A stretch of 50,297 bases of DNA from Bacteroidales bacterium (GCA_012518275.1 JAAYSS010000040.1:1-50297), one strand, 5' to 3'. Positions 1 through 8,885 are shown, counted from the first letter of the stretch. Numbers and translations are program-made. Notes: generated by a model from the sequence alone, not told the origin.

Positions 1-547
1 TTATTTGTATCCTTTGTTTAGTTTCTAAATTTAGAATGTAGGTATTTCCGTTTGCATCATTATAGGCTACTTTTTTTCCGTCAGGAGATATTGGCGCCAG
101 ATTCGTGTAAAATCCTAAATCAAACTCTCTGCGAGAATTTTTCTTCCTGATAATAAGGCGATTGCCTACCATATATGCAATTGTACCGTCGTTGCTGAAT
201 GAAACTTGTCCACATTGTTCCGAGTAATTCTCAAGCAAAGTAACAGATTCATTCTCTAGATTAAGCAAAGCGGGTGCTTGCATGCCATCATCATTTATGC
301 TTTTGAAACCTACTAGCGTCTTTTCATTGTTTAAATTATTATACATCCCACAACCGCGGGTTTTAACTAATGATTTTATCCGGTTGTTTTTGATGATATA
401 AATTTCAGTAAAACGATCATTTGAAGCAACAATTCCATTTTTTGCTTGTTGCGGACATCTTAAATAACCTGATTTCAATGGCTCATTTTGTGCGTACAGT
501 AATAGTACACAGGAGGATAATAGTAATCCTAGTAATAATCTTTTCAT
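1..547 (-). CDS. Secreted beta-propeller (PD40/TolB-like) protein, 5' part only
   Basis: The reading frame starts with ATG at 547 and stays open to the left edge of the window, so about 182 codons are visible and the C-terminus is missing. Residues 1-19 form a signal peptide with a hydrophobic core, and cleavage before QNEP is likely. An LSSC stretch at residues 10-13 could act as a lipobox, but the hydrophobic core continues past the Cys, so ordinary secretion is favoured. The segment near the left edge reads APISPDGKKVAYND, the signature of a WD40-like (PD40) propeller blade. Such blades occur in TolB and in many Bacteroidota surface proteins. The rest is beta-rich with no recognisable catalytic motif. 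The TTA at positions 1-3 is out of frame and is not its stop. The specific function is unknown. Confidence 0.75.
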   Translation of the reverse strand, partial: MKRLLLGLLLSSCVLLLYAQNEPLKSGYLRCPQQAKNGIVASNDRFTEIYIIKNNRIKSLVKTRGCGMYNNLNNEKTLVGFKSINDDGMQAPALLNLENESVTLLENYSEQCGQVSFSNDGTIAYMVGNRLIIRKKNSRREFDLGFYTNLAPISPDGKKVAYNDANGNTYILNLETKQRIQI

Positions 548-1165
548 AGTATTGTAATTTTTTAAAATCTATTGTTAAAAGTTTTTGCAAATAATTTATG
601 TCTTCAAGTCTTATACCATTGCTATACGCATTTTCTTCTATACAAGAAAGGCAATGGCATAACAAATTATTTACAAAAAATATTGAGATTAGTGTATAAT
701 AGATGATATGAAATATAAAAAATCAATTATTCAATTACCTTATTAAAATAAATTATAAATATATATATTTATTTAAAAATATTCTGAATTTGTTAGTTAA
801 AATTATGGAAGTTTAACTGTAAAAGATGTCTAAATATCATTATTATTTAATGATGATGTTTTTTTTTACCATATCGTCGCAAAAACTTCTATATCTGTAA
901 CAAAATTTTATAAAGTAACTTGTTTTACCTTTTATGTAGCAATTAAGGTGTTAAATATTTAAAATATATTTAAATTTAATAATTAAAGTTGAACTATTTT
1001 TCAGTAGTATATTGCAAATTTATTGTGCATTAACCTTGCTAAATGTATTATTTCTTGTGTAATTATATATTTTTAAATACAATTAAACTTGACTTACCAC
1101 AAGATTCATATTTATTTGTTAATTTTGCATGAGTAAATTTTATAACAATAAAACACAATTAACAA
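548..1165. other. AT-rich gene-free region between divergent genes
   Basis: No convincing coding frame is seen on either strand. The stretch is very AT-rich, especially 660-1110. It holds a 7-bp inverted repeat, CCATTGC at 616-622 and GCAATGG at 651-657, and a Bacteroidota-type -7 element at 1120-1127 that probably serves the downstream nucleotidyltransferase. Short reading frames here lack start context and composition typical of genes. Confidence 0.6.
1120..1127 (+). promoter_or_regulatory. Probable -7 promoter element for the nucleotidyltransferase gene
   Basis: TAATTTTG matches the Bacteroidota -7 consensus TAnnTTTG and lies 38 nt before the ATG at 1166. No TTG is present at the 19-20 nt spacing expected for the -33 element, so the call rests on the -7 match alone. 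Confidence 0.4.
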
Positions 1166-2074
1166 ATGAAACCAACATTATTTATTCTTGCCGCTGGTAT
1201 GGGAAGTCGCTACGGCGGGTTGAAGCAATTAGACGGACTTGGACCAAACGGTGAAACTATCATGGACTACTCGGTGTATGATGCTGTAAGAGCAGGATTT
1301 GGGAAAGTAGTATTCGTGATTCGGAAGTCGTTTGAAGCAGATTTTCGCCGTATTGTTTTGAAAAAGTACGAAGGAATTGTAGAAACAGAAGTTGTTTTCC
1401 AAGAATTAGACATCCTACCGAAGGGATATACACTGAATCCTAAGCGTGTAAAACCGTGGGGAACAAACCACGCCGTGATGATGGGTAAAGATGTAATCAA
1501 AGAGCCTTTTGCTGTGATAAATGCTGATGATTTTTACGGCAGAGAATCTTTCGAGGTAATGGCTGAGTTTCTCAGAAATGCTGAAGGTAAGCGGCACGAA
1601 TACTCAATGGTAGGTTACCGTGTTGGGAATACGTTGTCAGACAGTGGTTCTGTAGCGCGCGGCGTATGTTCAGTGGATGAAAAAGGTAATTTAGAAACCA
1701 TTGTTGAGCGTACATCCATTATTCGCAAAGAGGGGAAAATTGTTTTCCTTGATGAGGACGGAAAAGAGCAAACTTTGCAAGAAAATACGCCGGTATCGAT
1801 GAACTTTTGGGGGTTCACACCTGAATACTTTCAATATTCCGAAGAAATGTTTGTGGATTTTTTGAAAAAACATGGCAATGAGTTGAAATCGGAATTCTTT
1901 ATCCCGATGGTAGTTAACAATCTGATTGTTAGTGGAACGGCTACTTGCAAAGTACTGGACACATCCGCTAAGTGGTTTGGGGTAACATATGCTGACGATC
2001 GTCAATCGGTAGTGGATAAAATTAACCAACTGATTGCAGACGGCATTTATCCGAAGAAGTTATATAATTCGTAA
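1166..2074 (+). CDS. Sugar-phosphate nucleotidyltransferase
   Basis: This 302-residue protein has the nucleotidyltransferase (GT-A-like Rossmann) fold. The N-terminal LAAGMGSRYGGLKQL at residues 8-22 is the NTP-binding signature (GxGxR...K). An NADDFYG motif near residue 119 supplies the metal-binding Asp. Family members join an NTP to a sugar 1-phosphate to make an activated nucleotide sugar in the cytoplasm. The substrate cannot be read from the sequence. UDP-glucose or a related sugar is suggested by galE 92 nt downstream on the same strand, so the pair may supply precursors for envelope polysaccharide. The ATG at 1166 has an A-rich leader typical of the phylum and is directly followed by the conserved N-terminus. 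Confidence 0.85.
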   Translation: MKPTLFILAAGMGSRYGGLKQLDGLGPNGETIMDYSVYDAVRAGFGKVVFVIRKSFEADFRRIVLKKYEGIVETEVVFQELDILPKGYTLNPKRVKPWGTNHAVMMGKDVIKEPFAVINADDFYGRESFEVMAEFLRNAEGKRHEYSMVGYRVGNTLSDSGSVARGVCSVDEKGNLETIVERTSIIRKEGKIVFLDEDGKEQTLQENTPVSMNFWGFTPEYFQYSEEMFVDFLKKHGNELKSEFFIPMVVNNLIVSGTATCKVLDTSAKWFGVTYADDRQSVVDKINQLIADGIYPKKLYNS

Positions 2075-2086
2075 ACCTGAATGGAA

Positions 2087-2139
2087 GGAAGTTTGAGGCA
2101 CTTAAGTACTTCAAACTTCCTGCTTCGTGCTTCAAATTT
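2087..2139 (+). repeat. Intergenic hairpin plus degenerate 13-bp direct repeat
   Basis: GGAAGTTTGA at 2087-2096 pairs perfectly with TCAAACTTCC at 2111-2120 around a 14-nt loop that itself contains the palindrome ACTTAAGT. The right arm overlaps the first copy of a degenerate repeat, GTACTTCAAACTT at 2106-2118 and GTGCTTCAAATTT at 2127-2139. There is no T-run after the stem, so it is not a standard terminator. It lies between the nucleotidyltransferase and galE and may be an eroded intergenic repeat or an RNA processing site. Confidence 0.55.
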
Positions 2140-2166
2140 AAGTTATAATTTTAATAATTCATATTT

Positions 2167-3204
2167 ATGTCAAAAATATTAGTTACCGGAGGTACCGGGT
2201 ACATTGGTTCACATACGGTTGTAGAATTACAACAAGCCGGTTATGGAGTGGTGGTGGTAGATAATTTGTCTAACTCCAATATTGAAGTGCTAAGCGGAAT
2301 AGAAAAAATTACCGGCATACGTCCAGCATTTGAAAACATTGATTGTACGGATTATGTAAACATGGACCGTATGTTTGAGAAATATCCGGGTATTGATGGG
2401 GTGATACACTTTGCGGCAAGCAAGGCGGTGGGTGAGTCGGTAGAAAAGCCATTACATTATTACCGAAATAACTTATTGTCACTCATGAACTTATTGCAGT
2501 TGATGCCGATACACAAAATATCCAATCTTGTGTTCTCATCTTCCTGTACTGTGTATGGACAGCCGGATAAGTTGCCTGTTACGGAAGATGCACCGATAAA
2601 ACCGGCACTTTCTCCTTATGGAAAAACTAAGCAGATAGGCGAAGATATCATTCGCGATACAGTATTTGCCAACGATTTTTACAAAGCGGTTATCTTGCGC
2701 TACTTCAATCCCATTGGTGCGCACCCATCTGCACATATTGGGGAGTTGCCCAGCGGCGTACCGAATAATCTGCTACCCTTCGTAACGCAAACCGCGATGG
2801 GAATACGCAAACAATTACAAGTGTTTGGAAATGACTACAATACACCCGACGGCTCATGCATTCGCGATTATATTCACGTGGTGGATTTGGCGCGTGCACA
2901 TGTGGTTGCTGTGGCACGTATGCTGAATAAGGAAAACAAGGAGCCTGTGGAAACGTTTAACTTGGGTACAGGGCGTGGGCTTTCGGTACTGGAAGTTGTT
3001 CATACTTTTGAAAAAGTTAATGGTGTAAAAGTGCCGTATCGCATAGCTGATCGCCGCGAAGGAGATATAGAACAAGTGTGGGCTGACCCTTCGTATGCCA
3101 ATGAAGTGCTTGGCTGGAAAGCGCAAGAAACAGTGGAAGAAACCTTGCGAAGTGCCTGGCGATGGGAGTTAAACTTGGCAAGGAAAAGGGAAGAGAAGAA
3201 GTAA
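2167..3204 (+). CDS. galE: UDP-glucose 4-epimerase
   Basis: This 345-residue cytoplasmic enzyme of the extended short-chain dehydrogenase/reductase family interconverts UDP-glucose and UDP-galactose with bound NAD. The NAD-binding TGGTGYIGSH is at residues 7-16. The catalytic region has the SSSCTVYG stretch at 124-131 and the YxxxK pair Y151/K155. NPIGAHPSAHIGE and the REGDIEQVWADPS segment near the C-terminus are typical of GalE. The length matches the family norm. It follows the nucleotidyltransferase on the same strand and is closed by an intrinsic terminator at 3233, so the two may form a short nucleotide-sugar unit. Confidence 0.95.
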   Translation: MSKILVTGGTGYIGSHTVVELQQAGYGVVVVDNLSNSNIEVLSGIEKITGIRPAFENIDCTDYVNMDRMFEKYPGIDGVIHFAASKAVGESVEKPLHYYRNNLLSLMNLLQLMPIHKISNLVFSSSCTVYGQPDKLPVTEDAPIKPALSPYGKTKQIGEDIIRDTVFANDFYKAVILRYFNPIGAHPSAHIGELPSGVPNNLLPFVTQTAMGIRKQLQVFGNDYNTPDGSCIRDYIHVVDLARAHVVAVARMLNKENKEPVETFNLGTGRGLSVLEVVHTFEKVNGVKVPYRIADRREGDIEQVWADPSYANEVLGWKAQETVEETLRSAWRWELNLARKREEKK

Positions 3205-3232
3205 TTTTAGTTTAGAGTAAAATGGTTTGTAG

Positions 3233-3259
3233 AAAAAGGTGCTGAGAGGTGCCTTTTTT
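3233..3259 (+). terminator. Intrinsic terminator after galE
   Basis: AAAAAGG at 3233-3239 pairs with CCTTTTT starting at 3252. The stem is extended inward by wobble pairs (GGTGC with GGTGCC), and a run of six T follows at 3254-3259. It lies 28 nt after the galE stop. Confidence 0.75.
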
Positions 3260-3311
3260 GTTTTATTCTTGTACACGACATAAATTTATTTGCATATAAA
3301 ATTTATCCAAA

Positions 3312-3527
3312 CTATTCCATTAATTTTGCTATACCTGCAATAATTAATCCACCAATGATTTGTGTAATGTACCCAAGTATACTCCAAGCTAAAATAAACA
3401 AGATAGCTCTTCCAAAACTGTTCGGCTTAACCCAATTCCAGGCAATTATTCCAGTGCCAATCCAAGCTAAAGCGTAAATTACAATCGTCAATACACCAAA
3501 ACAGCCACTATTTTCAGAATTACTCAT
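3312..3527 (-). CDS. Small two-helix membrane protein, unknown function
   Basis: I start this gene at ATG 3527, giving 71 residues beginning MSNSENSG. An upstream in-frame start at 3578 is unlikely because the extension overlaps a probable -7 promoter element, TATTTTTG, at 3573-3566 on the minus strand. The protein has two hydrophobic segments, roughly residues 9-30 and 36-62, separated by a short WVKPNSFGR turn. The second carries GYITQIIGGLIIAGI. It resembles small phage-holin-like or DUF-type inner membrane proteins, but I do not recognise the family. The next minus-strand gene upstream (DUF554) ends 100 nt away. Confidence 0.65.
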   Translation of the reverse strand: MSNSENSGCFGVLTIVIYALAWIGTGIIAWNWVKPNSFGRAILFILAWSILGYITQIIGGLIIAGIAKLME

Positions 3528-3565
3528 TTGTGTTTTAATTTTTAAGTAGATGTTTACTTGGTTCA

Positions 3566-3573
3566 CAAAAATA
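3566..3573 (-). promoter_or_regulatory. Probable -7 promoter element for the small membrane protein gene
   Basis: On the minus strand the sequence reads TATTTTTG, matching TAnnTTTG, 38 nt before the chosen ATG. No clear -33 TTG is seen at 19-20 nt (TTT is present). Confidence 0.35.
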
Positions 3574-3627
3574 ACCATTCTTTTATGAATAAAAAAAGCT
3601 TCTATGGTTAAAATATTAAGTCTGAAT

Positions 3628-4326
3628 CTACATCAGTCTGATATCCAGTATTGCTGTAATCCACATCAGCAGTACCACAACCACTATAGCCGGTATCATA
3701 TTTAAAACACGTAGCTTTTTAATCTCTAAAATATTTATGCCCAGTCCGAGCAATAAAACTCCACCCACCGACGTGAGCGCATGAATGGTTTCTGCCGAAA
3801 GAAATTCACCAAAAATTTTGGCTAACAGTGTAATCCCGCCTTGAAACAAAAACAAGGGAACAGCTGAGAAAACCACGCCTATGCCAAATGCAGAAGCCAA
3901 GAGAAGGGCTGAGAAACCATCCATCACCGATTTGGTTAGGAGCAGACGCGCTTCACCGGTGGTACCTTCTTCTATGGCACCCACAAGAGTCATGGCGCCA
4001 ATGCAGAACAAAAGAAAAGCTGTGGTTAATCCTTCTGAAAAGCGTTCACTGCCTATGCGAAATTTCTTTTTGGTCCATTCGCTGAGTTGGTCAGCACCTT
4101 TTTCCAGATTCATCCATTCACCTAGCAGAGCACCTAAGACAATGCTCGTAACCACAATAAGGATGTGCGCCATTTCCCATACCATGCTAATACCGATGGC
4201 AAGCGTGAAAAGTCCTACTGCTTGAAAATAAATAGTTCGGACTCGCTCTGGCATCCCTTTTTTCAGGAACATACCAAGCGTTCCGCCGGCGATAACTGCA
4301 AGTGTATTGACAATTGTTCCTAACAT
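3628..4326 (-). CDS. DUF554 family integral membrane protein (YqgA-like)
   Basis: Starting at ATG 4326 the protein has 232 residues and begins MLGTIVNTLAVIAGGTLGMFLKKG, the usual DUF554 N-terminus. The 25-residue upstream extension is polar, A/T-rich and contains a -7 promoter element, so it is rejected. Six or so hydrophobic segments alternate with short loops. FCIGAMTLVGAIEEGTTGE and the SAFGIGVVFSAVPLFLFQGGI stretch are conserved in the family. DUF554 proteins sit in the cytoplasmic membrane and have no established function, though transport has been proposed. The gene stands alone, divergent from the AddB-like gene. Confidence 0.85.
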   Translation of the reverse strand: MLGTIVNTLAVIAGGTLGMFLKKGMPERVRTIYFQAVGLFTLAIGISMVWEMAHILIVVTSIVLGALLGEWMNLEKGADQLSEWTKKKFRIGSERFSEGLTTAFLLFCIGAMTLVGAIEEGTTGEARLLLTKSVMDGFSALLLASAFGIGVVFSAVPLFLFQGGITLLAKIFGEFLSAETIHALTSVGGVLLLGLGINILEIKKLRVLNMIPAIVVVVLLMWITAILDIRLM

Positions 4327-4365
4327 GGTTTCATTATTGGTGAATTGATTGTTAATTGAACGCAA

Positions 4366-4373
4366 CAAAATTA
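4366..4373 (-). promoter_or_regulatory. Probable -7 promoter element for the DUF554 gene
   Basis: TAATTTTG on the minus strand matches TAnnTTTG, 39 nt before the ATG at 4326. No matching -33 TTG is found at the usual spacing. Confidence 0.35.
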
Positions 4374-4485
4374 AGAAAAATAACTCGATTTTTCTTTTCA
4401 TTCAATAAAAAGATGTAATTTAGCAAATCTAAACTTTTTTAAGCAGTTTGTTTACACAATAAATTTTTATAGAAATTTTCATACT

Positions 4486-7377
4486 ATGTTTTTACAACGC
4501 ATCGCCCGAACTTTTTACACCGAATACAAAGCAGATATACGTAAATTTACGTTTGTTTTTCCCAATAGACGTGCCGGTTTGTTTTTTCGTAAATACTTGA
4601 TGGAGTGCATTGATAAACCGATTTTTTCACCAGAAATCATAACTATTAATGACTGTTTTTTTAATGCTTCTGAACGAAAAGTTGTTGACCGAACAGCAGC
4701 ACTATTTAGGCTCTATCGAATTTATAAGGAAATCAGTAAAGTAGATGAAAGTTTTGATGTTTTTGTGTATTGGGGTGAAATGCTTTTGACTGATTTCAAC
4801 GATGTGGATAAATACGAAGTTGACGCCGCAAAGCTGTTTAGAAACGTGACCAGTTTGAAAGAAATTGATTGGACGAAAGAATACTTGACCGACGAACAAC
4901 GGAAAGCAATTGAACAGTTTTGGAACCATTTTTTGCCCGAAAAAGATAGCAAAACAAAAAAAGAATTTATCGCCATTTGGAAGGTCTTACTTCCACTTTA
5001 TGAGCGGTTTAAGGCAGAACTTCTGGAAGAAAATACAGCTACGGAAGGAATGATTTTTCGGGAAATAACTGAACAGCTAAAAAGAAACGAAACGCCCGAT
5101 TATTTCAAGGGGAAGGATTTTGTTTTTATCGGGTTCAATGCCTTAAATAAAAGTGAAAAGACACTCTTCTCAGAACTTAAAAAACGTAAACAGGCTGATT
5201 TTTACTGGGACTACGAAGCCGAAGAATTGCGTGATTCAGATAATCAAGCTTCGCTTTTTTTCCAGGAAAACACTTTGTTGTTCCCGTCGAAGTTAGATAT
5301 TAAAAGAAAAATAGAAAAGTTGAGTGACAAACACGTTGAATTAATTGCTGTTCCTTCGTCGGTAGGACAAGCAAAAGAAGTACATAAGCTACTTTCAGAG
5401 CTTTATCCTGAAAAGTCACCCCAAAAAGATTGGATTAAAACGGCAATAGTTTTACCGAACGAAAACCTGCTTATCCCACTTTTACACTCACTTCCTGAAG
5501 GTATTGAAAATGTTAATGTTACAATGGGTTTTCCATTAAAAGCATCGCCGGTTTCGGGATTGCTGGAGAATATATTTGAATTGCAGCAAAGAATAAATAC
5601 TCGTGGACAATTTTATTACCAAACTGTTTCTAGTATATTAAATCACCAGTATATCAGCACATTGTGTCGTTACGAAATTCCTAGAATACAATATAATATG
5701 GTGAAAACCAATGCTATCTATCTTGATGCTTCTGAGTTTGAAAACGATGAAATCCTTAAAACTATTTTTGTTTGTAAGAAATCAGCCGATGAATTTCTGG
5801 AATACTTGCTCGAAGTACTTAAAAAGTTGAATCTTGCTTGGCAGAATTATTCCAAAAAAAGGGACAGACACTTTTTGGAGTGTGACTTTCTGTATCAATA
5901 TTACATCACCATAAATCGATTGAACGAAGTGATGAAAACTTACGATATGTTTGAGATGTCGTTGGATACGCAGATACGGCTAATTCGTCAGTTGGTAAGT
6001 GGCATGTCTATCCCCTTTGAAGGTGAACCGCTTAACGGCTTGCAAGTAATGGGGGTGCTTGAAACGCGCGGATTGGATTTTGAGAACCTGATTATTTGTT
6101 CATTCAATGAAGATGTTTTCCCCAAGAAGATTTCTTCTAATAGCTTTATACCTAATAATTTGCGACGTGCGTTTGGTATGCCTACATTTGAATACAACGA
6201 CGCTATTTCAGCCTATAATTTTTATCGATTGATTCAACGCACAAAGCGAATTTATTTCCTTTACGACAGTCGTACCGATGGAATGCAAACGGGTGAGGTA
6301 AGTCGATTTGCCTATCAGCTACACTATCATTATGGTGTTGATTTTAATAAAATCAATGTGGTATATGATGTCAATCTTTTGAAAGAGAATGTAATTGAAG
6401 TGCAGAAAACACCTGAAATCATGAAAAAACTTCGCGCTTTTACTTCGGAAGGAGAAGATAGTAGAGCGCTGTCTGCCAGCTCAATAAATACGTATATCGA
6501 CTGCCCGTTGAAGTTTTACTTTACGACTGTAGAAAGTATCCGCGAGCAAGACGAAGTACAGGAAGATGTGGAAGCGGGGATGTTTGGTAGTATTTTACAC
6601 AAAGCAATGGAGCTAATTTACAAACCGTTTGTTGGTAAAATGGTTGAAAAAGCAGAATTGGATGATCTACGAAAAAATCAATTTGTAATTGAAAAAACTG
6701 TTACACGTGCATTTGCCAAAGAGTTTTTCAATAAAGACGATGAAGATGATGATGTATCAATAAAGCTGGAAGGGAAACATCTGCTTATTGCGCAAATAAT
6801 CAAGAGATTTGTAGAGAAAGTATTGGAGTTTGATGCTGAGTACGCACCTTTCAAATACATCCAATCGGAAGCTAATGTAAAATACAGATTTCCGATTAAT
6901 AAATCAACTTATGTGAATTTGAAAGGATTAATTGACCGTGTAGATGAAAAAGAAGGAATGATTCGGATTTTGGACTATAAAACGGGTAGTGATGACTTGA
7001 GATTCAAATCATTGGAACAGGTATTTGAAAGGAATCTAAAAAAAAGACCGAAAGTTGTTTTACAGATATTATTATATTGTCTGCTTTACGAAATGGAGAA
7101 AGAGAAAGAAAATTTGGTTCCCGGAGTATTGAAAATCAGAGATTTATTTAAAGATGAGGTTGATACACGATTACAATTTAATCCAAAATTCCAGACTTAT
7201 GAACCTGTGGAAAGCTACACCAACTATAAAGATGAATTTGTAGCTAAATTGACAACTACCATCGAAGAACTGTTTAATCCCGGAGTACCGTTTGTGCAAT
7301 GTACAGAGGTAGAATTGTGTAAGTATTGTGAATTTAAAACAATTTGTAAAAGAGTAGTAAAGGAGGATAATTATTAA
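4486..7377 (+). CDS. AddB-like PD-(D/E)XK nuclease with inactivated helicase fold
   Basis: This 963-residue protein resembles the AddB/RexB subunit of recombination helicase-nucleases that process DNA double-strand breaks. The N-terminus (FVFPNRRAGLFFRKYL) lacks a Walker A motif, so the helicase part should be inactive. The C-terminal third is a RecB-family nuclease: GLIDRVD (D817) and LDYKTG (D830, K832) give the PD-(D/E)XK active site. Four cysteines, C673 in YIDCPLKFYF and C945/C948/C954 in CxxCx5C, match the AddB 4Fe-4S staple. The length fits Bacteroidota AddB-like proteins. No addA-like helicase gene is adjacent here, although the partner is usually needed for strand unwinding. It ends 3 nt before the CYTH gene, so the two are probably co-transcribed. 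Confidence 0.85.
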   Translation: MFLQRIARTFYTEYKADIRKFTFVFPNRRAGLFFRKYLMECIDKPIFSPEIITINDCFFNASERKVVDRTAALFRLYRIYKEISKVDESFDVFVYWGEMLLTDFNDVDKYEVDAAKLFRNVTSLKEIDWTKEYLTDEQRKAIEQFWNHFLPEKDSKTKKEFIAIWKVLLPLYERFKAELLEENTATEGMIFREITEQLKRNETPDYFKGKDFVFIGFNALNKSEKTLFSELKKRKQADFYWDYEAEELRDSDNQASLFFQENTLLFPSKLDIKRKIEKLSDKHVELIAVPSSVGQAKEVHKLLSELYPEKSPQKDWIKTAIVLPNENLLIPLLHSLPEGIENVNVTMGFPLKASPVSGLLENIFELQQRINTRGQFYYQTVSSILNHQYISTLCRYEIPRIQYNMVKTNAIYLDASEFENDEILKTIFVCKKSADEFLEYLLEVLKKLNLAWQNYSKKRDRHFLECDFLYQYYITINRLNEVMKTYDMFEMSLDTQIRLIRQLVSGMSIPFEGEPLNGLQVMGVLETRGLDFENLIICSFNEDVFPKKISSNSFIPNNLRRAFGMPTFEYNDAISAYNFYRLIQRTKRIYFLYDSRTDGMQTGEVSRFAYQLHYHYGVDFNKINVVYDVNLLKENVIEVQKTPEIMKKLRAFTSEGEDSRALSASSINTYIDCPLKFYFTTVESIREQDEVQEDVEAGMFGSILHKAMELIYKPFVGKMVEKAELDDLRKNQFVIEKTVTRAFAKEFFNKDDEDDDVSIKLEGKHLLIAQIIKRFVEKVLEFDAEYAPFKYIQSEANVKYRFPINKSTYVNLKGLIDRVDEKEGMIRILDYKTGSDDLRFKSLEQVFERNLKKRPKVVLQILLYCLLYEMEKEKENLVPGVLKIRDLFKDEVDTRLQFNPKFQTYEPVESYTNYKDEFVAKLTTTIEELFNPGVPFVQCTEVELCKYCEFKTICKRVVKEDNY

Positions 7378-7380
7378 ATA

Positions 7381-7878
7381 ATGGAAAATAAAAACATAGA
7401 AATAGAACGGAAATTCCTTGTCAATCTTCCCGTAAATGAAAATTCGATTAGTAATTTTTTTGAAAAAATAGCCGATAGAAAATTTATTATCAAGCAAGGC
7501 TATATTTTGGCGTCTCAAGAAAAAACCGTACGCATTCGCACAAAAGGTGAAAAAGGCTACATAACTATTAAAGGTAAGGTCAATGAGAACGGTTTCAGTC
7601 GTTTCGAGTGGGAGAAGGAGATTGCACTTGATGATGATGAACAGCTTCTCGGGTTATGCGATAAATACATTATTGATAAGACTCGTTACGAAGTGATTTT
7701 TAGCGGGAAAATCTTTGAAGTTGATGTTTTTCACGGTTTTCACGAAGGATTGGTAATTGCAGAATTAGAACTTGAATCGGAAGATGAAATATTTGAAAAG
7801 CCGGATTGGGTAGGCAAAGAAGTAACCGGTGATGAGAGATATTACAATGCGTGGCTGTCAAAGAATATTAGTCTATAA
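7381..7878 (+). CDS. CYTH domain protein, probable inorganic triphosphatase
   Basis: This 165-residue protein is a single CYTH/triphosphate tunnel domain. The hallmark ExExK is at E7, E9 and K11 (IEIERKFLV). Alternating charged strands follow (VRIRTKGEKGYITIKG, FEVDVFHG, AELELESEDE), supplying the tunnel's Arg/Lys/Glu residues. Bacterial single-domain members most often hydrolyse tripolyphosphate or other triphosphates with Mg2+; adenylate cyclase activity is rarer. It starts 3 nt after the AddB-like gene. An unusual AGGAGG at 7361-7366 lies 14 nt upstream of the ATG, far for a Shine-Dalgarno site. Its 3' end overlaps the convergent murB by 11 nt. Confidence 0.85.
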   Translation: MENKNIEIERKFLVNLPVNENSISNFFEKIADRKFIIKQGYILASQEKTVRIRTKGEKGYITIKGKVNENGFSRFEWEKEIALDDDEQLLGLCDKYIIDKTRYEVIFSGKIFEVDVFHGFHEGLVIAELELESEDEIFEKPDWVGKEVTGDERYYNAWLSKNISL

Positions 7879-8881
7879 AATTCACTTCCGGCACTAAATC
7901 AATTCCAAACCGTTTCTTTACGGTAATTTGCACCAATGAAGCCACCGTCGCGATGTTTTCGCCCGTTGCGCCACCAAGATTTACGATTACCAGCGCTTGT
8001 TTTTCATAAATTGCCACTTTTTCAAACCGCTTTCCTTTCAGGTCGCACTGCTCAATGAGCCAACCGGCAGGCACTTTTACTTCCGATTCGGAAACAGGAT
8101 AATGAGGCATCGAAGGGTAGGAGAGGGATAGCTCGTCGAACTGTGATTTGGGTATGATCGGGTTCATGAAAAAACTACCGGCATTTCCTAATTTTTTTGG
8201 ATCAGGAAGTTTACTTTCACGAATTTCGATTACTGTTTTACGAACGTTGGTAAGGTTGATTTCTCCGTTTTTTAGCACGGCTTCTTTCAGGTGGGCATAG
8301 TCAAGAACGTAAGTCGGTTCTTTTTTCAAACGGAAATAAACGTGAGTAATGATTGTTTTTCCCTTGAATTTTTCCTTGAAAATGCTTTTACGATAACTGT
8401 AACGGCATTCTTTGTTTGAAAACGAATTGAATTTAATAGATTCTATTTCAATAAATTCCACTTTTTCAATTACATCTTTCACTTCCACGCCATACGCCCC
8501 GATATTCTGAACCGCAGATGCACCTACTTCGCCGGGTATAAGTGATAAATTTTCAATACCGTAGTAATTTTTTTTCACGCAATATGCCACGAAATCGTCC
8601 CAAGTAACTCCTGAACCTACTCGAAGTAAAACAGAAAACATATCCTGTTCAACTATGTCAATAGTATTTATTTTTGAGTGAAGAATAATTCCGTCAAAAT
8701 CAGTTAAAAATAGCAAGTTACTTCCACCGCCAATGTGTAGCAACCGATTGTTTCTTACAGTGTCATTCTGTAAAAGTATTTTAAGTTCTTCAACCGAATT
8801 ATATTCTGAAAAGAATTTTGTTTTTACATCAACACCAAACGTGTTGTAAGGTTTCAGCGATATATTTTGTTTGATTTGCAT
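7868..8881 (-). CDS. murB: UDP-N-acetylenolpyruvoylglucosamine reductase
   Basis: MurB reduces UDP-GlcNAc-enolpyruvate to UDP-MurNAc with NADPH and FAD in the cytoplasm, the second committed step of peptidoglycan synthesis. The 337-residue length and the domain order match type I (E. coli-like) MurB. Visible motifs are the FAD-binding HIGGGSNLLF, LIPGEVGASAVQNIGAYG, the YSYRKSIFK segment found in type I enzymes, the proton-donor Ser in GNAGSFFMNP, and the C-terminal PEVNF with the catalytic Glu. It follows miaA by only 4 nt, so the two are probably co-transcribed, and it overlaps the convergent CYTH gene. Confidence 0.96.
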   Translation of the reverse strand: MQIKQNISLKPYNTFGVDVKTKFFSEYNSVEELKILLQNDTVRNNRLLHIGGGSNLLFLTDFDGIILHSKINTIDIVEQDMFSVLLRVGSGVTWDDFVAYCVKKNYYGIENLSLIPGEVGASAVQNIGAYGVEVKDVIEKVEFIEIESIKFNSFSNKECRYSYRKSIFKEKFKGKTIITHVYFRLKKEPTYVLDYAHLKEAVLKNGEINLTNVRKTVIEIRESKLPDPKKLGNAGSFFMNPIIPKSQFDELSLSYPSMPHYPVSESEVKVPAGWLIEQCDLKGKRFEKVAIYEKQALVIVNLGGATGENIATVASLVQITVKKRFGIDLVPEVNFID

Positions 8882-8885
8882 ATTT

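Noticed and set aside
483-665. 60-residue minus-strand frame
   Set aside because: It overlaps the start of the secreted propeller gene in another frame and runs across its leader; composition does not look coding.
3881-4225. 114-residue plus-strand frame
   Set aside because: It lies wholly opposite the DUF554 gene, which has a clear family match; this is a shadow frame.
7361-7366. AGGAGG as Shine-Dalgarno site of the CYTH gene
   Set aside because: It lies 14 nt from the ATG, too far for efficient pairing, and the phylum rarely uses such sites; kept only as an oddity.
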